From Photobacterium frigidiphilum (GTDB lineage: Bacteria > Pseudomonadota > Gammaproteobacteria > Enterobacterales > Vibrionaceae): DNA of 64,000 bases. Under the pieces are notes generated by a model. It did not search any database and was not told the DNA's origin. It worked only from the letters and a program-made list of their open reading frames with translations. A program made the position numbers and the translations under genes. This document shows positions 51,320 to 63,003 of the stretch, piece by piece. The DNA is taken from positions 186,001 to 250,000 of the forward strand of contig NZ_PYMJ01000005.1 of NCBI RefSeq assembly GCF_003025615.1. The letters are read 5' to 3'. Every line of letters starts with the position of its first letter. The first letter of the stretch is position 1.

Positions 51320-51676
51320 ATGAAACCATTAGGCTTTGTATTTCGAACTGCACCTCACGGCGTAACTAACGGTCGAGAAGGGTTAGATGCGGTATTGGCG
51401 ACATCGGCTTACAGTGAAGACCTGCATTTATTTTTTATGGATGATGGTGTATTTCAATTAGTAAAAAATCAGCAGCCTGCTCTTGTTTTGTCGCGTGATT
51501 ATATTGCGACGTTTAAAATGCTTGAGCTATACGACATTGATAATATTTACGTCTGCCAAGATTCAATGAATATGCGTGGGTTAACTAAAAATGATTTCAT
51601 TATCGACATTACTGTCTTAGATGAAATTGGCATAAAAACAAAATTACAGCATTGTCACCGTGTTCTAAGTTTCTGA
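51320..51676 (+). CDS. tusC: Sulfur relay protein TusC
   Basis: TusC forms the TusBCD hexamer with TusD and TusB. The 118-residue protein has FVFRTAPHGVTNGREGLDAV and YSEDLHLFFMDDGVFQLVKN, matching TusC (DsrF-like). It is structural and has no conserved active cysteine at the TusD position. It lies 37 bases after tusD and 7 before tusB. Confidence 0.93.
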   Translation: MKPLGFVFRTAPHGVTNGREGLDAVLATSAYSEDLHLFFMDDGVFQLVKNQQPALVLSRDYIATFKMLELYDIDNIYVCQDSMNMRGLTKNDFIIDITVLDEIGIKTKLQHCHRVLSF

Positions 51677-51683
51677 GGGTTTT

Positions 51684-51977
51684 ATGCTTCATACCGTCAC
51701 CACATCACCTTTTCATACCCAGTCTTTGCAAAGCTGTCTACGCTATATAAGCCAAGATGATGAGATTTTATTGCTTCAAGATGCAGTTTTTGCCGGATTA
51801 CGAGAAAATATTTGGTCTAAAACAATAAAAATTTCAGGTGTAAAAATATATTTACTGAAAGAAGATCTCATGGCGAGAGGAATTGTAGATAAAGTTGATG
51901 AATATTTTGAAGTTATTGATTATTCAGGGTTTGTTTCTTTGTCTGTTCAACATGAAGCACAGATGAAATGGGAGTGA
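51684..51977 (+). CDS. tusB: Sulfur relay protein TusB
   Basis: TusB is the small third subunit of TusBCD. The 97-residue protein starts MLHTVTTSPFHTQSLQSCLR, contains DEILLLQDAVFAGL and ends in FVSLSVQHEAQMKW, typical DsrH-like features. It is the last gene before the str operon promoter. Confidence 0.92.
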   Translation: MLHTVTTSPFHTQSLQSCLRYISQDDEILLLQDAVFAGLRENIWSKTIKISGVKIYLLKEDLMARGIVDKVDEYFEVIDYSGFVSLSVQHEAQMKWE

Positions 51978-52057
51978 AATCCCGCTTTAGATCGGGTGAA
52001 CTGTCAATTTTCATGATTGTTTAAGAAATGATCACCTGATTGATCGTTGTATACATC

Positions 52058-52086
52058 TTGACACCCTAATGTGCGACGCCTAAAAT
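52058..52086 (+). promoter_or_regulatory. Promoter of the str operon
   Basis: TTGACA (52058-52063) and TAAAAT (52081-52086) are spaced by 17 bases, with an extended GC-rich start region (TTCGCGTCC) that suits stringent control of ribosomal genes. Transcription should begin near 52093. Confidence 0.8.
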
Positions 52087-52093
52087 TTCGCGT

Positions 52094-52120
52094 CCTCCTG
52101 TTGTTGGGAGGCAGATTTTT
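52094..52120 (+). promoter_or_regulatory. Hairpin with T-run in the rpsL leader
   Basis: CCTCC (52094-52098) pairs with GGAGG (52107-52111), followed by CAGATTTTT. It lies at the very start of the transcript, about 40 bases before rpsL, and may be an early terminator or stability element. Confidence 0.45.
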
Positions 52121-52156
52121 CACACTTTACGAAAGTAATATTTCAGGAGCTATTTA

Positions 52157-52531
52157 ATGGCAACTATTAACCAGCTGGTTCGCAAGCCACGTGTAAAGCA
52201 AGTTGTAAAAAGCAACGTGCCTGCACTAGCAGCGTGCCCGCAAAAGCGTGGTGTATGTACTCGTGTTTACACTACTACACCTAAAAAACCGAACTCAGCA
52301 TTACGTAAAGTATGTCGTGTTCGTTTAACTAACGGCTTTGAAGTTACTTCATACATCGGCGGCGAAGGTCACAACCTTCAGGAGCACTCAGTTGTTCTTA
52401 TCCGTGGTGGTCGTGTTAAAGATTTACCCGGTGTGCGTTACCACACCGTTCGTGGTGCACTTGACTGTGCAGGCGTAAATGGCCGTAAGAAAGGTCGTTC
52501 TAAGTACGGTGTTAAGCGTCCTAAGTCTTAA
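52157..52531 (+). CDS. rpsL: 30S ribosomal protein S12
   Basis: S12 lies in the decoding centre of the 30S subunit and affects fidelity. The 124-residue protein is close to E. coli S12, with [40 protein letters not shown] and [25 protein letters not shown] precedes the ATG. It is the first gene of rpsL-rpsG-fusA-tuf. Confidence 0.98.
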   Translation: MATINQLVRKPRVKQVVKSNVPALAACPQKRGVCTRVYTTTPKKPNSALRKVCRVRLTNGFEVTSYIGGEGHNLQEHSVVLIRGGRVKDLPGVRYHTVRGALDCAGVNGRKKGRSKYGVKRPKS

Positions 52532-52596
52532 TGGATTCCGTTAAGTAAGGCCAAACATTTAAATTAAATTTGAAAAAACTGAAAAGTTTTGGATAA

Positions 52597-53094
<498 letters not shown>

Positions 53095-53103
53095 TAGCGA
53101 ATG

Positions 53104-53130
53104 GATGCAGCAGGCGTTTCCTGTTGCATC
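53104..53130 (+). other. Strong hairpin between rpsG and fusA
   Basis: GATGCAGCAGG (53104-53114) pairs with CCTGTTGCATC (53120-53130) over 11 positions with one wobble pair and a CGTTT loop. A second small stem, CTAAGG / CCTTAG, follows near 53142-53157. No T-run is present. A role in mRNA processing or balance is inferred only. Confidence 0.5.
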
Positions 53131-53172
53131 TAAACCATACTCTAAGGTCCCCCTTAGTAAGAGGATACAACC

Positions 53173-55269
53173 GTGTCTCGTAAAACACCTATCGAGCGAT
53201 ACCGTAATATTGGTATTTGTGCTCATGTTGACGCTGGTAAAACAACGACTACCGAACGTATTCTGTTTTATACAGGCCTATCTCACAAGATCGGTGAAGT
53301 GCACGATGGCGCTGCTACAATGGACTGGATGGAACAGGAGCAAGAGCGTGGTATAACTATCACTTCTGCTGCTACTACTACGTTTTGGCGTGGTATGGAA
53401 GCCCAGTTTCCAGAGCATCGCATTAACATCATTGATACCCCTGGACACGTTGACTTCACTATCGAAGTTGAACGTTCTCTACGTGTACTCGATGGTGCTG
53501 TTGTCGTTTTCTGTGGTTCTTCAGGCGTTGAGCCTCAGTCTGAGACTGTGTGGCGTCAAGCTGATAAATACGAAGTGCCACGTATGGTTTTCGTAAACAA
53601 GATGGACCGTGCTGGTGCTGACTTCCTTCGTGTTGTTGACCAGATCAAAACCCGTCTTGGTGCGAACCCAGTACCAATCCAGCTTAGTCTTGGTGCTGAA
53701 GAAGAATTTAAAGGTGTAATCGACCTGCTCAAGATGAAGGCTATTAATTGGTCTTCTGAAGATCAAGGTATGACTTTTACCTATGAAGACATTCCAGCAG
53801 ATATGCAAGACCTGGCTGATGAATGGCGCATGAACTTAGTTGAGTCGGCTGCAGAAGCAAATGACGAACTAATGGAAAAATACCTTGAAGAAGGTGAGCT
53901 GTCTGAAGAAGAAATCAAGGCAGGTCTTCGTCAACGTACATTGAATAATGAAATCGTACTGGCAACGTGTGGCTCAGCATTTAAGAACCAAGGTGTTCAA
54001 GCTGTGCTAGATGCTGTTATTGATTTCTTACCTTCACCAACTGAAGTGAAAGCTATCACTGGTGAAGACGAGCTGGGTAATGCTGCAGAGCGTCATTCTG
54101 ATGATGATGAACCGTTTTCAGCCCTTGCGTTTAAAATCGCAACTGACCCGTTCGTAGGTACATTGACATTTATGCGTGTTTACTCAGGTGTTGTAAAATC
54201 TGGTGAGACTGTCTACAACTCTGTAAAAGAAAAACGTGAACGTTTAGGTCGCATCGTTCAGATGCACGCAAACAAACGTGAAGAGGTCAAAGAAGTTCGC
54301 TCTGGCGATATCGCTGCAGCAATTGGCCTTAAAAGCGTGACTACTGGCGATACTCTGTGTGATTTAAATAATAAAATTATTTTAGAGCGCATGGAATTTC
54401 CTGTACCAGTAATCCAGATTGCGGTTGAGCCAAGATCTCAAGCTGATCAAGATAAGATGGGGATTGCACTAGGTAAACTAGCGGCAGAAGATCCATCTTT
54501 CCGAGTGGAAACCGATAATGAATCAGGCCAGACTTTAATCTCTGGTATGGGTGAGCTTCACCTTGATATCATTGTTGACCGTATGAAACGTGAATTCAGT
54601 GTTGATTGCAACGTGGGTAACCCTCAAGTTGCATACCGTGAAACAATTCGTGGTACAACTAAATCTGAAGGCAAGTTCATACGTCAATCTGGTGGACGCG
54701 GTCAGTTTGGACATGTTTGGCTGAAGATCGAACCGGCAGAACCTGATGAAGGTTTTGTTTTCGTTGATGAAATCGTGGGCGGTTCTGTACCAAAAGAATT
54801 TATTGGCGCAGTAGCGAAAGGCGTTGAAGAGCAAATGAATAGCGGTGTGCTTGCGGGCTTCCCTATTCTTGATGTCAAAGCGACACTCTTCGATGGTTCT
54901 TACCATGATGTTGATTCTAGCGAAATTGCGTTTCAAATTGCTGGTTCTATGGCCTTCAGAGATGGTGCATTAAATGCAAACCCTGTGATCCTTGAACCAA
55001 TGATGAAAGTTGAAGTAACTACACCTGAAGATTGGATGGGTGATGTTGTAGGTGACATTAATCGTCGCCGCGGCATGATCGAAGGTATGGATGATGGCCC
55101 GGCGAATCTTAAGATTCTTCGTGCCCAAGTACCTCTTTCTGAAATGTTCGGTTACGCAACTGATTTACGTTCAGCAACACAAGGCCGTGCGTCTTATTCT
55201 ATGGAATTTAGTGAATATGCTGAAGTACCAAAGAATGTTGCTAATCGTATAATCGCAGAGCGAACATAA
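53173..55269 (+). CDS. fusA: Elongation factor G
   Basis: EF-G is the translocation GTPase. The 698-residue protein starts from GTG at 53173 with AGAGGA upstream, and has G1 [15 protein letters not shown], switch [21 protein letters not shown] and the domain IV loop near [15 protein letters not shown]. It shows the typical five domains. It follows rpsG by 78 bases, with hairpins between. Confidence 0.97.
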   Translation: MSRKTPIERYRNIGICAHVDAGKTTTTERILFYTGLSHKIGEVHDGAATMDWMEQEQERGITITSAATTTFWRGMEAQFPEHRINIIDTPGHVDFTIEVERSLRVLDGAVVVFCGSSGVEPQSETVWRQADKYEVPRMVFVNKMDRAGADFLRVVDQIKTRLGANPVPIQLSLGAEEEFKGVIDLLKMKAINWSSEDQGMTFTYEDIPADMQDLADEWRMNLVESAAEANDELMEKYLEEGELSEEEIKAGLRQRTLNNEIVLATCGSAFKNQGVQAVLDAVIDFLPSPTEVKAITGEDELGNAAERHSDDDEPFSALAFKIATDPFVGTLTFMRVYSGVVKSGETVYNSVKEKRERLGRIVQMHANKREEVKEVRSGDIAAAIGLKSVTTGDTLCDLNNKIILERMEFPVPVIQIAVEPRSQADQDKMGIALGKLAAEDPSFRVETDNESGQTLISGMGELHLDIIVDRMKREFSVDCNVGNPQVAYRETIRGTTKSEGKFIRQSGGRGQFGHVWLKIEPAEPDEGFVFVDEIVGGSVPKEFIGAVAKGVEEQMNSGVLAGFPILDVKATLFDGSYHDVDSSEIAFQIAGSMAFRDGALNANPVILEPMMKVEVTTPEDWMGDVVGDINRRRGMIEGMDDGPANLKILRAQVPLSEMFGYATDLRSATQGRASYSMEFSEYAEVPKNVANRIIAERT

Positions 55270-55279
55270 TTTCAATATT

Positions 55280-55344
55280 GCGTCTGCAGTTGTAGACGCA
55301 TAAAATACAAACTTCGGACGCGTCCCCTAACCTAGTAGGGGGCG
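55280..55344 (+). promoter_or_regulatory. Two hairpins in the leader of tuf
   Basis: GCGTCT / AGACGC (55280-55299) and a 9-base stem CGTCCCCTA / TAGGGGGCG (55321-55344) lie in the 101-base gap between fusA and tuf. The second ends 26 bases before the GTG start. They may separate or balance fusA and tuf expression. Confidence 0.55.
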
Positions 55345-55370
55345 TATCTTAACTAGGAAGGAACACGATC

Positions 55371-56555
55371 GTGTCTAAAGAAAAATTTGAACGTCTAAAA
55401 CCGCATGTTAACGTTGGTACAATCGGCCACGTCGATCACGGTAAAACAACTCTAACTGCTGCTATCTGTACTACACTTGCAAAAGTGTACGGTGGTAATG
55501 CAAAAGACTTCGCTTCTATCGATAATGCTCCAGAAGAGCGTGAGCGCGGTATCACAATTTCTACGTCTCACGTAGAATACGATACTCCTATTCGTCACTA
55601 TGCACACGTTGACTGTCCTGGACACGCCGATTATGTTAAAAACATGATCACTGGTGCTGCTCAAATGGATGGTGGTATCCTAGTTGTTGCTGCAACTGAT
55701 GGTCCTATGCCACAAACACGTGAGCACATCCTTCTTGGTCGCCAGGTTGGTATTCCTTACATCATCGTATTCATGAACAAATGTGACATGGTTGATGATG
55801 AAGAGCTACTAGAACTAGTAGAAATGGAAGTTCGTGAACTTCTTTCTGAATACGATTACCCAGGCGATGACTGCCCAGTAATCATGGGTTCTGCACTAGG
55901 CGCACTTAACGGTGAAGCTCAGTGGGAAGAGAAAATCGTTGAACTAGCTGAAGCTCTAGATAACTACATCCCAGAGCCAGAGCGTGCAATCGATCTTCCA
56001 TTCATCCTTCCAATCGAAGATGTTTTCTCAATTCAAGGCCGTGGTACAGTTGTAACTGGTCGTATTGAGCAAGGTATCGTACGTGTTGGTGAAGAAGTTG
56101 CAATCATCGGTATCAAAGAGACTACCACTACTACATGTACTGGTGTTGAAATGTTCCGTAAGCTTCTTGACGAAGGCCGTGCTGGTGAGAACGTTGGTGT
56201 TCTTCTACGTGGTACTAAGCGTGATGACGTTGAACGTGGTCAAGTTCTTGCTAAGCCTGGTTCAATCACTCCACACACTACTTTCACTTCAGAAATCTAT
56301 GTTCTTTCTAAAGATGAAGGCGGTCGTCACACTCCTTTCTTCAAAGGTTACCGTCCACAGTTCTACTTCCGTACAACGGACGTAACGGGTACTATTCAAT
56401 TGCCAGAAGGCGTTGAGATGGTAATGCCTGGTGATAACATTGCTATGACTGTTACTCTAATCGCTCCTATCGCGATGGATGAAGGTCTACGTTTTGCTAT
56501 CCGTGAAGGTGGCCGTACTGTAGGTGCTGGTGTTGTTGCAACAATCATTGCTTAA
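55371..56555 (+). CDS. tufA: Elongation factor Tu
   Basis: EF-Tu delivers aminoacyl-tRNA to the ribosome. The 394-residue protein uses GTG ([20 protein letters not shown]) with AAGGAAG upstream, and has [30 protein letters not shown] and GSALGAL. It ends the str operon, hence tufA. A second tuf copy elsewhere is likely but not visible. Confidence 0.97.
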   Translation: MSKEKFERLKPHVNVGTIGHVDHGKTTLTAAICTTLAKVYGGNAKDFASIDNAPEERERGITISTSHVEYDTPIRHYAHVDCPGHADYVKNMITGAAQMDGGILVVAATDGPMPQTREHILLGRQVGIPYIIVFMNKCDMVDDEELLELVEMEVRELLSEYDYPGDDCPVIMGSALGALNGEAQWEEKIVELAEALDNYIPEPERAIDLPFILPIEDVFSIQGRGTVVTGRIEQGIVRVGEEVAIIGIKETTTTTCTGVEMFRKLLDEGRAGENVGVLLRGTKRDDVERGQVLAKPGSITPHTTFTSEIYVLSKDEGGRHTPFFKGYRPQFYFRTTDVTGTIQLPEGVEMVMPGDNIAMTVTLIAPIAMDEGLRFAIREGGRTVGAGVVATIIA

Positions 56556-56576
56556 TTTGCAATAATTGAACAACGC

Positions 56577-56604
56577 AAAAAGGGAGCTTAGGCTCCCTTT
56601 TTTA
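56577..56604 (+). terminator. Rho-independent terminator of the str operon
   Basis: AAAAGGGAGC and GCTCCCTTTT (about 56578-56601) with a TTAG loop and a T-run lie 25 bases after the tuf stop. Confidence 0.92.
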
Positions 56605-56740
56605 ATGCCTAAATTTCACTCATTTCTCTGTAAAGATCTTCGCTGTCTAAGTTGCTGAATTTAAATCTTATTCTAAAATGCTCTCGAATAATTATTTTCA
56701 ATAACCAAATCATCTATCTATTTCTTGTATTTTGAATGGA

Positions 56741-56760
56741 AATGCAAACGATTCTCGTTT
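56741..56760 (+). promoter_or_regulatory. Possible Fur box upstream of bfd
   Basis: AATGCAAACGATTCTCGTTT resembles the Fur consensus core (GATAATGATAATCATTATC), with partial palindromic form around ACGATTCTCGT. It lies 38 bases before the bfd start. Iron repression of bfd by Fur is known in other gamma-proteobacteria. Confidence 0.5.
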
Positions 56761-56797
56761 ATATTCTTTGCGTGATTAATTACTATGTGAGACCACG

Positions 56798-56986
56798 ATG
56801 TACGTTTGTTTATGCTTTGGTATTTCCGATAAAAAAATCATAAGATTAACCCAGCAGAACAAAGTCAGTGATATACGAAGCATTCGAGAAATTACATCAT
56901 TAGGCTCTCAATGTGGTAAATGTATTCGACAAGCGAAAAATATTATCGAAAAAACAATAGCGATAAGCTTTGAAAAAGCCAGTTAG
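56798..56986 (+). CDS. bfd: Bacterioferritin-associated ferredoxin Bfd
   Basis: Bfd is a [2Fe-2S] protein that reduces bacterioferritin iron for release. The 62-residue product has cysteines at 4, 6, 39 and 42 in CLC and CGKC, matching the E. coli spacing. The C-terminus is short and basic. It lies next to bfr with a possible Fur box upstream. Confidence 0.92.
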   Translation: MYVCLCFGISDKKIIRLTQQNKVSDIRSIREITSLGSQCGKCIRQAKNIIEKTIAISFEKAS

Positions 56987-57070
56987 TCCCCCTTAGTAGC
57001 CACCCCGCTATCTTTGACACCCTTAAAATCGGTTCTATTCTTAGATGAACCGACAGAGGAGTGCCTTCCA

Positions 57071-57547
57071 ATGAAAGCCGATCCCAAAATTATTCAACAC
57101 TTAAATAAAATATTAGGTAATGAGCTTGTTGCGATAAACCAGTATTTCTTACATGCCAGAATGTATAAAGACTGGGGATTAAAACACCTTGCTGATAAGG
57201 AATACCATGAATCAATTGATGAGATGAAACACGCTGATCATTTAATTGAACGTATTTTGTTTTTAGAAGGGCTCCCTAATTTACAAGATTTAGGAAAGTT
57301 GAACATCGGTGAAGATACTCAAGAAATGATTGAATCTGATTTAGCGTTAGAAATGGCAGCCATTCCCGATCTACGTGATGCAATTGCTTATTCTGAAGAA
57401 GTTCGAGATTATGTTTCTCGTGATTTATTTCAAGATATCTTGGAAGAAGAAGAAGAACATGTCGATTGGTTGGAAACTCAATTGGGCTTGATAGATAAGA
57501 TGGGTATCGCAAACTACAATCAGGCTCAAATTGTCGATGAAGATTAA
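57071..57547 (+). CDS. bfr: Bacterioferritin
   Basis: Bfr stores iron in a haem-containing 24-mer. The 158-residue protein has haem ligand Met52 and di-iron ligands consistent with Glu18, Glu51, His54, Glu94, Glu127 and His130 in E. coli numbering. The start at 57071 ([20 protein letters not shown]) follows GAGGAG; a longer frame at 57014 is not favoured. It is 84 bases after bfd. Confidence 0.95.
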   Translation: MKADPKIIQHLNKILGNELVAINQYFLHARMYKDWGLKHLADKEYHESIDEMKHADHLIERILFLEGLPNLQDLGKLNIGEDTQEMIESDLALEMAAIPDLRDAIAYSEEVRDYVSRDLFQDILEEEEEHVDWLETQLGLIDKMGIANYNQAQIVDED

Positions 57548-57652
57548 CCTATATATCAATGGAATACGGTAAGGGTGAGGCGGCTTTAGGTATTCCATTA
57601 TGGGTATCAATTATTATTTAGCACTCCTGTTTGATTATTTTACGAACGGGGC
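57548..57652. other. Gap between bfr and the S10 promoter
   Basis: About 105 bases contain no gene. The GGAATACGGTAAGG ... AGGTATTCC stretch near 57560-57597 could form a weak hairpin (GGAATAC / GTATTCC) acting as a bfr terminator, though no T-run is obvious. Confidence 0.4.
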
Positions 57653-57680
57653 TTGCACTCTAAAGTGTGATCTGTATAAT
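57653..57680 (+). promoter_or_regulatory. Promoter of the S10 operon
   Basis: TTGCAC (57653-57658) and a perfect TATAAT (57675-57680) are separated by 16 bases. Transcription would start near 57687, giving a leader of about 225 bases before rpsJ. Confidence 0.8.
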
Positions 57681-57686
57681 GCACCG

Positions 57687-58223
<537 letters not shown>

Positions 58224-58235
58224 GGGGAGTAAGAA

Positions 58236-58865
58236 ATGATTGGTCTAATCGGTCGTAAAGTGGGCATGACCCGCATCTTTACCGAAGAAGGCATTTCTAT
58301 CCCAGTAACAGTGGTTGAAGTTGAAGCTAACCGTGTAACTCAAGTTAAATCTCTTGAGACTGACGGTTACAACGCAATTCAGATCACTACTGGAACTAAG
58401 AAAGCTAACCGTGTATCTAAACCAGCTGCTGGTCACTTCGCGAAAGCGGGTGTTGAAGCTGGACGCGGTCTTTGGGAATTCCGTCTAGAAAATGGTGAAG
58501 AGTTTACAGTTGGCGCTGAGCTAAATGTTGAACTGTTCAACGAAGTTAAAAAAGTAGACGTTACTGGCACATCTAAAGGTAAGGGCTTCCAAGGCGTAAT
58601 TAAGCGTTGGAACTTCAGTACTCAAGATATGACCCATGGTAACTCCTTGTCTCACCGTGCACCGGGTTCAATTGGCCAATGTCAAACTCCAGGTCGCGTA
58701 TTTAAAGGCAAGAAAATGGCTGGTCACATGGGAGCTGAGCGTGTTACGACTCAGAACCTAGAGATCGTACGTGTTGACGCTGAGCGCAATCTGCTTCTTA
58801 TTAAAGGTGCAGTACCAGGCTCAATCGGCGGCAACGTGATCGTTAAACCAGCTGTTAAAGCGTAG
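58236..58865 (+). CDS. rplC: 50S ribosomal protein L3
   Basis: L3 is an early assembly protein near the peptidyl transferase centre. The 209-residue product starts [20 protein letters not shown] and has [14 protein letters not shown] and [20 protein letters not shown]. It is 12 bases after rpsJ, with GGGGAG upstream. Confidence 0.98.
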   Translation: MIGLIGRKVGMTRIFTEEGISIPVTVVEVEANRVTQVKSLETDGYNAIQITTGTKKANRVSKPAAGHFAKAGVEAGRGLWEFRLENGEEFTVGAELNVELFNEVKKVDVTGTSKGKGFQGVIKRWNFSTQDMTHGNSLSHRAPGSIGQCQTPGRVFKGKKMAGHMGAERVTTQNLEIVRVDAERNLLLIKGAVPGSIGGNVIVKPAVKA

Positions 58866-58880
58866 GTCGAGGAGTTAGTA

Positions 58881-59483
58881 ATGGAATTGGTAGTCAAAGG
58901 CGCTGATGCGCTAACTGTCTCCGAAACTACTTTTGGACGTGATTTCAATGAAGCTCTAGTACATCAGGTAGTTGTTGCTTACGCAGCAGGTGCTCGTCAA
59001 GGTACTCGTGCTCAGAAAACTCGTTCTGACGTTTCTGGCGGTGGTGCAAAACCATGGCGCCAGAAGGGTACAGGCCGTGCACGTGCAGGTACTATTCGTA
59101 GTCCTTTATGGCGCACCGGTGGTGTAACTTTCGCAGCTCGTCCACAGGACCATAGCCAGAAAGTTAACAAAAAAATGTACCGTGGTGCAATGAAGAGCAT
59201 TCTTTCTGAGCTAGTTCGTCAAGAGCGTTTAATCGTTGTTGATAACTTCTCTGTAGAAGCACCAAAAACAAAAGAACTAGCAGCTAAGCTTAAAGAGCTT
59301 GATCTGTCTGACGTTCTTATCGTAACTGGCGAATTAGATGAGAATCTATTCCTTGCAGCACGTAACCTTTACAAGGTAGACGTTCGTGATGCAGCGACAA
59401 TCGACCCAGTTAGCTTGATCGCTTTTGACAAAATTGTGATGACTGCAGCTGCAGTTAAGCAAGTTGAGGAGATGCTAGCATGA
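58881..59483 (+). CDS. rplD: 50S ribosomal protein L4
   Basis: L4 is an assembly protein and, in E. coli, the autogenous regulator of the S10 operon. The 200-residue protein has the extended loop [20 protein letters not shown] and [20 protein letters not shown], typical of the exit-tunnel loop. It overlaps rplW by 4 bases. Confidence 0.97.
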   Translation: MELVVKGADALTVSETTFGRDFNEALVHQVVVAYAAGARQGTRAQKTRSDVSGGGAKPWRQKGTGRARAGTIRSPLWRTGGVTFAARPQDHSQKVNKKMYRGAMKSILSELVRQERLIVVDNFSVEAPKTKELAAKLKELDLSDVLIVTGELDENLFLAARNLYKVDVRDAATIDPVSLIAFDKIVMTAAAVKQVEEMLA

Positions 59484-59782
59484 TCACTGAAGAGCGTATT
59501 TTAACAGTTCTACGTGCTCCGCACATCTCTGAAAAAGCAACAATGGCTGCAGAAAGCGCGAATACTATCGTGTTTAAAGTAGCGATTACTGCGACAAAAA
59601 GAGAGATTAAAGCAGCAGTTGAAAAACTGTTCGAGGTTGAAGTTAAGTCTGTAAATACTCTTGTTGCTAAGGGTAAGACCAAAAGTCAAGGTGCACGCCA
59701 AGGCCGTCGTAGTGACTGGAAGAAAGCGTACGTTATCTTGAAAGAAGGTCAAGACATCGACTTCGCTGGTAGTGCAGAGTAA
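59480..59782 (+). CDS. rplW: 50S ribosomal protein L23
   Basis: L23 forms the tunnel-exit docking site for trigger factor and SRP. The 100-residue protein starts [20 protein letters not shown] and has [20 protein letters not shown]. It overlaps rplD by 4 bases. Confidence 0.97.
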   Translation: MITEERILTVLRAPHISEKATMAAESANTIVFKVAITATKREIKAAVEKLFEVEVKSVNTLVAKGKTKSQGARQGRRSDWKKAYVILKEGQDIDFAGSAE

Positions 59783-59800
59783 GGCTAGGAGCAAAGAAGA

Positions 59801-60628
59801 ATGGCTATTGTTAAATGTAAGCCGACTTCCCCGGGTCGTCGCCACGTAGTAAAAGTGGTTAACTCTGACCTGCATAAGGGTAAGCCGTACGCACCACTTT
59901 TAGAGAAAAACTCTAAGTCTGGTGGTCGTAACAATAACGGTCGTATCACAGTACGTCACATCGGTGGTGGTAATAAACAACATTACCGTCTAATCGACTT
60001 TAAGCGTACTAAAGATGGTATCCCGGCAAAAGTAGAGCGTTTGGAATATGATCCAAACCGTAGTGCAAACATTGCACTAGTACTTTATGCTGATGGTGAA
60101 CGCCGTTACATCATCGCACCTAAGGGTGTGTCAGCTGGTGACATGATCCAGTCTGGCGAAGATGCTGCAATCAAAGTTGGTAACACGTTACCAATGCGCA
60201 ATATTCCTGTAGGTTCAACAGTACACTGTGTTGAGCTTAAGCCAGGTAAAGGCGCTCAGTTGGCTCGTTCAGCTGGCGCTTACGCTCAGATCATTGCACG
60301 TACAGGCACTTATGTGACTCTACGTCTACGTTCTGGTGAAATGCGTAAAGTTCTTTCTGAATGTCGTGCGACACTTGGTGAAGTTGGTAATTCGGAACAC
60401 ATGCTACGTGAGCTTGGTAAAGCTGGTGCTTCACGCTGGCGTGGTATCCGTCCAACTGTACGTGGTGTTGTAATGAACCCAGTCGATCACCCACACGGTG
60501 GTGGTGAAGGTCGTACATCAGGCGGTCGTCACCCGGTATCCCCTTGGGGCGTACCAACTAAGGGTTACAAGACTCGTTCGAACAAACGCACCGACAAGTA
60601 CATTGTACGTAGTCGTAATAAAAAATAA
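59801..60628 (+). CDS. rplB: 50S ribosomal protein L2
   Basis: L2 is needed for subunit joining and peptidyl transferase function. The 275-residue protein has [40 protein letters not shown] and the conserved [20 protein letters not shown] with its His. AGGAG lies before the ATG. It is the usual length. Confidence 0.98.
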   Translation: MAIVKCKPTSPGRRHVVKVVNSDLHKGKPYAPLLEKNSKSGGRNNNGRITVRHIGGGNKQHYRLIDFKRTKDGIPAKVERLEYDPNRSANIALVLYADGERRYIIAPKGVSAGDMIQSGEDAAIKVGNTLPMRNIPVGSTVHCVELKPGKGAQLARSAGAYAQIIARTGTYVTLRLRSGEMRKVLSECRATLGEVGNSEHMLRELGKAGASRWRGIRPTVRGVVMNPVDHPHGGGEGRTSGGRHPVSPWGVPTKGYKTRSNKRTDKYIVRSRNKK

Positions 60629-60642
60629 TTATCAGAGGATAA

Positions 60643-60924
<282 letters not shown>

Positions 60925-60934
60925 GGAGTAGGAT

Positions 60935-61267
60935 ATGGAAGCTATTGCTAAACATCGTTTTGCTCGTATTTCGCCTCAGAAAGCACGTTTGGTAGCAGAT
61001 CAACTGCGCGGTAAGCCAGTTGCACAGGCTCTAGAAATTCTTAACTTCAGCAACAAAAAAGCTGCTGAGTTAATCAAGAAAGTTCTAGATTCAGCTATCG
61101 CTAACGCAGAACACAACGAAGGCGCAGACATTGATGATCTTAATGTTGCAAAAATCTTCGTTGACGAAGGTCCTACCATGAAGCGTATTATGCCTCGTGC
61201 TAAAGGCCGTGCCGATCGCATCTTGAAGCGTTCTAGCCACATCACTGTTGTTGTAGCAGATCGCTAA
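60935..61267 (+). CDS. rplV: 50S ribosomal protein L22
   Basis: L22 lines the exit tunnel. The 110-residue protein starts [20 protein letters not shown] and has the extended tip [20 protein letters not shown], where erythromycin resistance changes occur in other species. AAGGAG precedes the ATG. Confidence 0.98.
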   Translation: MEAIAKHRFARISPQKARLVADQLRGKPVAQALEILNFSNKKAAELIKKVLDSAIANAEHNEGADIDDLNVAKIFVDEGPTMKRIMPRAKGRADRILKRSSHITVVVADR

Positions 61268-61282
61268 CTAGGAGAGAAAGCA

Positions 61283-61972
61283 ATGGGTCAGAAAGTACAT
61301 CCTAATGGTATTCGTCTAGGCATCGTTAAGCCTTGGAATACCACTTGGTTTGCTAATAGCCAAGAATTCGCTGACAACCTAGATGGCGACTTCAAGGTAC
61401 GTCAGTTTCTTATTAAAGAACTGAAAAAAGCATCTTTATCTCGTGTTGTTATCGAGCGTCCAGCGAAGAGCATCCGTGTGACTATTCACACAGCTCGTCC
61501 TGGTATCGTTATCGGTAAGAAAGGCGAAGATGTAGAAAAGTTACGTGCTCATATTTCAAAGATCGCGGGTGTTCCAGCTCAGATCAATATTTCTGAAGTA
61601 CGTAAGCCAGAGCTAGATGCTCAACTAGTTGGTGATAGCATCGCTTCTCAACTAGAGCGTCGTGTTATGTTCCGTCGCGCTATGAAGCGTGCAGTTCAAA
61701 ACGCTATGCGTCTTGGCGCTAAGGGTATCAAAGTTCAAGTAGGTGGCCGTTTAGGCGGTGCTGAAATCGCACGTTCAGAGTGGTACCGTGAAGGTCGCGT
61801 ACCTCTACACACTCTTCGTGCTGACATTGATTACGCAACTTCTTCGGCTCACACCCAATACGGTGTAATCGGCGTTAAAGTTTGGATCTTCAAAGGTGAA
61901 GTTCTAGGCGGTATGCCAATTGAAGAGCCTAAGGCTGACAAGCCTAAGAAGCAGCGCAAAAGCCGTAAATAA
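61283..61972 (+). CDS. rpsC: 30S ribosomal protein S3
   Basis: S3 forms part of the mRNA entry site and helicase. The 229-residue protein has [20 protein letters not shown], the KH-domain [15 protein letters not shown] and [20 protein letters not shown], with a basic tail [16 protein letters not shown] lies before the ATG. Confidence 0.98.
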   Translation: MGQKVHPNGIRLGIVKPWNTTWFANSQEFADNLDGDFKVRQFLIKELKKASLSRVVIERPAKSIRVTIHTARPGIVIGKKGEDVEKLRAHISKIAGVPAQINISEVRKPELDAQLVGDSIASQLERRVMFRRAMKRAVQNAMRLGAKGIKVQVGGRLGGAEIARSEWYREGRVPLHTLRADIDYATSSAHTQYGVIGVKVWIFKGEVLGGMPIEEPKADKPKKQRKSRK

Positions 61973-61983
61973 GGAGTTTATTG

Positions 61984-62394
61984 ATGCTGCAACCAAAACG
62001 CACTAAATTCCGCAAGACTTTTAAAGGTCGTAACCGCGGTCTAGCGAACGGTACTGACGTAAGCTTCGGTACATTTGGTCTTAAAGCTGTTGGTCGTGGT
62101 CGTTTGACTGCTCGCCAAATTGAAGCTGCTCGTCGTGCCATGACTCGTCATGTGAAACGTCAAGGCCAAATCTGGATTCGAGTTTTCCCCGACAAGCCTA
62201 TTACAAGCAAGCCGTTGGAAGTTCGTCAGGGTAAGGGTAAAGGTAACGTTGAGTACTGGGTTGCCCAAATCCAACCAGGTAAAGTTCTTTATGAAATGGA
62301 TGGTGTTCCTGAAGTACTAGCACGTGAAGCATTTAACCTTGCTGCACGTAAGCTACCAATCAAGACAACATTTGTAATTAAGGCGGTAATGTGA
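61984..62394 (+). CDS. rplP: 50S ribosomal protein L16
   Basis: L16 helps shape the A-site of the 50S subunit. The 136-residue protein starts [20 protein letters not shown] from ATG 61984; the TTG three bases before is not needed. It contains [20 protein letters not shown] and [24 protein letters not shown] lies upstream. Its TGA shares one base with the rpmC ATG. Confidence 0.97.
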   Translation: MLQPKRTKFRKTFKGRNRGLANGTDVSFGTFGLKAVGRGRLTARQIEAARRAMTRHVKRQGQIWIRVFPDKPITSKPLEVRQGKGKGNVEYWVAQIQPGKVLYEMDGVPEVLAREAFNLAARKLPIKTTFVIKAVM

Positions 62395-62585
62395 TGAACG
62401 CTGTAGATCTACGCGCTAAAAGCGTTGAAGAACTAAATGCTGAGCTTGTGAGCCTACTACGTGAACAGTTCAACTTGCGCATGCAAGCTGCAACTGGTCA
62501 ACTACAGCAGACTCATAACCTGAAAGCTGTACGTCGTGATATCGCACGTGTTAAAACCGTTCTTACTGAGAAGGCTGGCGCATAA
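62394..62585 (+). CDS. rpmC: 50S ribosomal protein L29
   Basis: L29 sits near the tunnel exit. The 63-residue protein has the two-helix pattern [20 protein letters not shown] and [14 protein letters not shown], the same length as in E. coli. The start is ATG 62394, sharing one base with the rplP stop, and the stop shares one base with the rpsQ start. Confidence 0.96.
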   Translation: MNAVDLRAKSVEELNAELVSLLREQFNLRMQAATGQLQQTHNLKAVRRDIARVKTVLTEKAGA

Positions 62586-62839
62586 TGAGCGAACAAACTC
62601 GTATCCAGCTTGGTCGTGTAATTAGCAGCAAGATGGACAAGTCTATCGTTGTTGCTATCGAACGCATGGTGAAACACCCAATGTACGGTAAGTACATTAA
62701 GCGTACGACTAAGCTTCATGCACACGATGAAAACAATGAGTGTAACCTAGGTGACACTGTTGAAGTTCGTGAATGTCGTCCACTATCTAAGACTAAGTCT
62801 TGGACATTGGTACGCGTAGTTGAAAAAGCTCGCGTTTAA
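62585..62839 (+). CDS. rpsQ: 30S ribosomal protein S17
   Basis: S17 is an early 30S assembly protein. The 84-residue protein has [40 protein letters not shown] and [20 protein letters not shown]. It is the last gene of the S10 operon and is followed by a terminator. Confidence 0.97.
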   Translation: MSEQTRIQLGRVISSKMDKSIVVAIERMVKHPMYGKYIKRTTKLHAHDENNECNLGDTVEVRECRPLSKTKSWTLVRVVEKARV

Positions 62840-62863
62840 GCGAACTTAGCAACTAAATGATTA

Positions 62864-62899
62864 GACGGCCCTGAAAAATATTGGGGCCGTTTATTTTTT
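62864..62899 (+). terminator. Rho-independent terminator between rpsQ and rplN
   Basis: ACGGCCC (62864-62870) pairs with GGGCCGT (62884-62890) and a T-rich tract TTATTTTTT follows, 25 bases after rpsQ. It ends the S10 operon, so rplN should have its own promoter in 62900-63003; I see a possible TATTAT (62926-62931) but no good -35. Confidence 0.85.
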
Positions 62900-63003
62900 G
62901 TCTACCCATCGGTCGAAAATGGTGTTATTATTCGCCGCCTTTGAAGAAAAGGCATATCGATCCGTAGTGGGTCTAGATGTTTTAAAATAAGCGGAGCACT
63001 AAC

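Noticed and set aside
60291..60557. Antisense frame in rplB and similar ones opposite other ribosomal genes
   Set aside because: Strong codon bias of ribosomal genes creates long antisense frames; no start signals or family matches.
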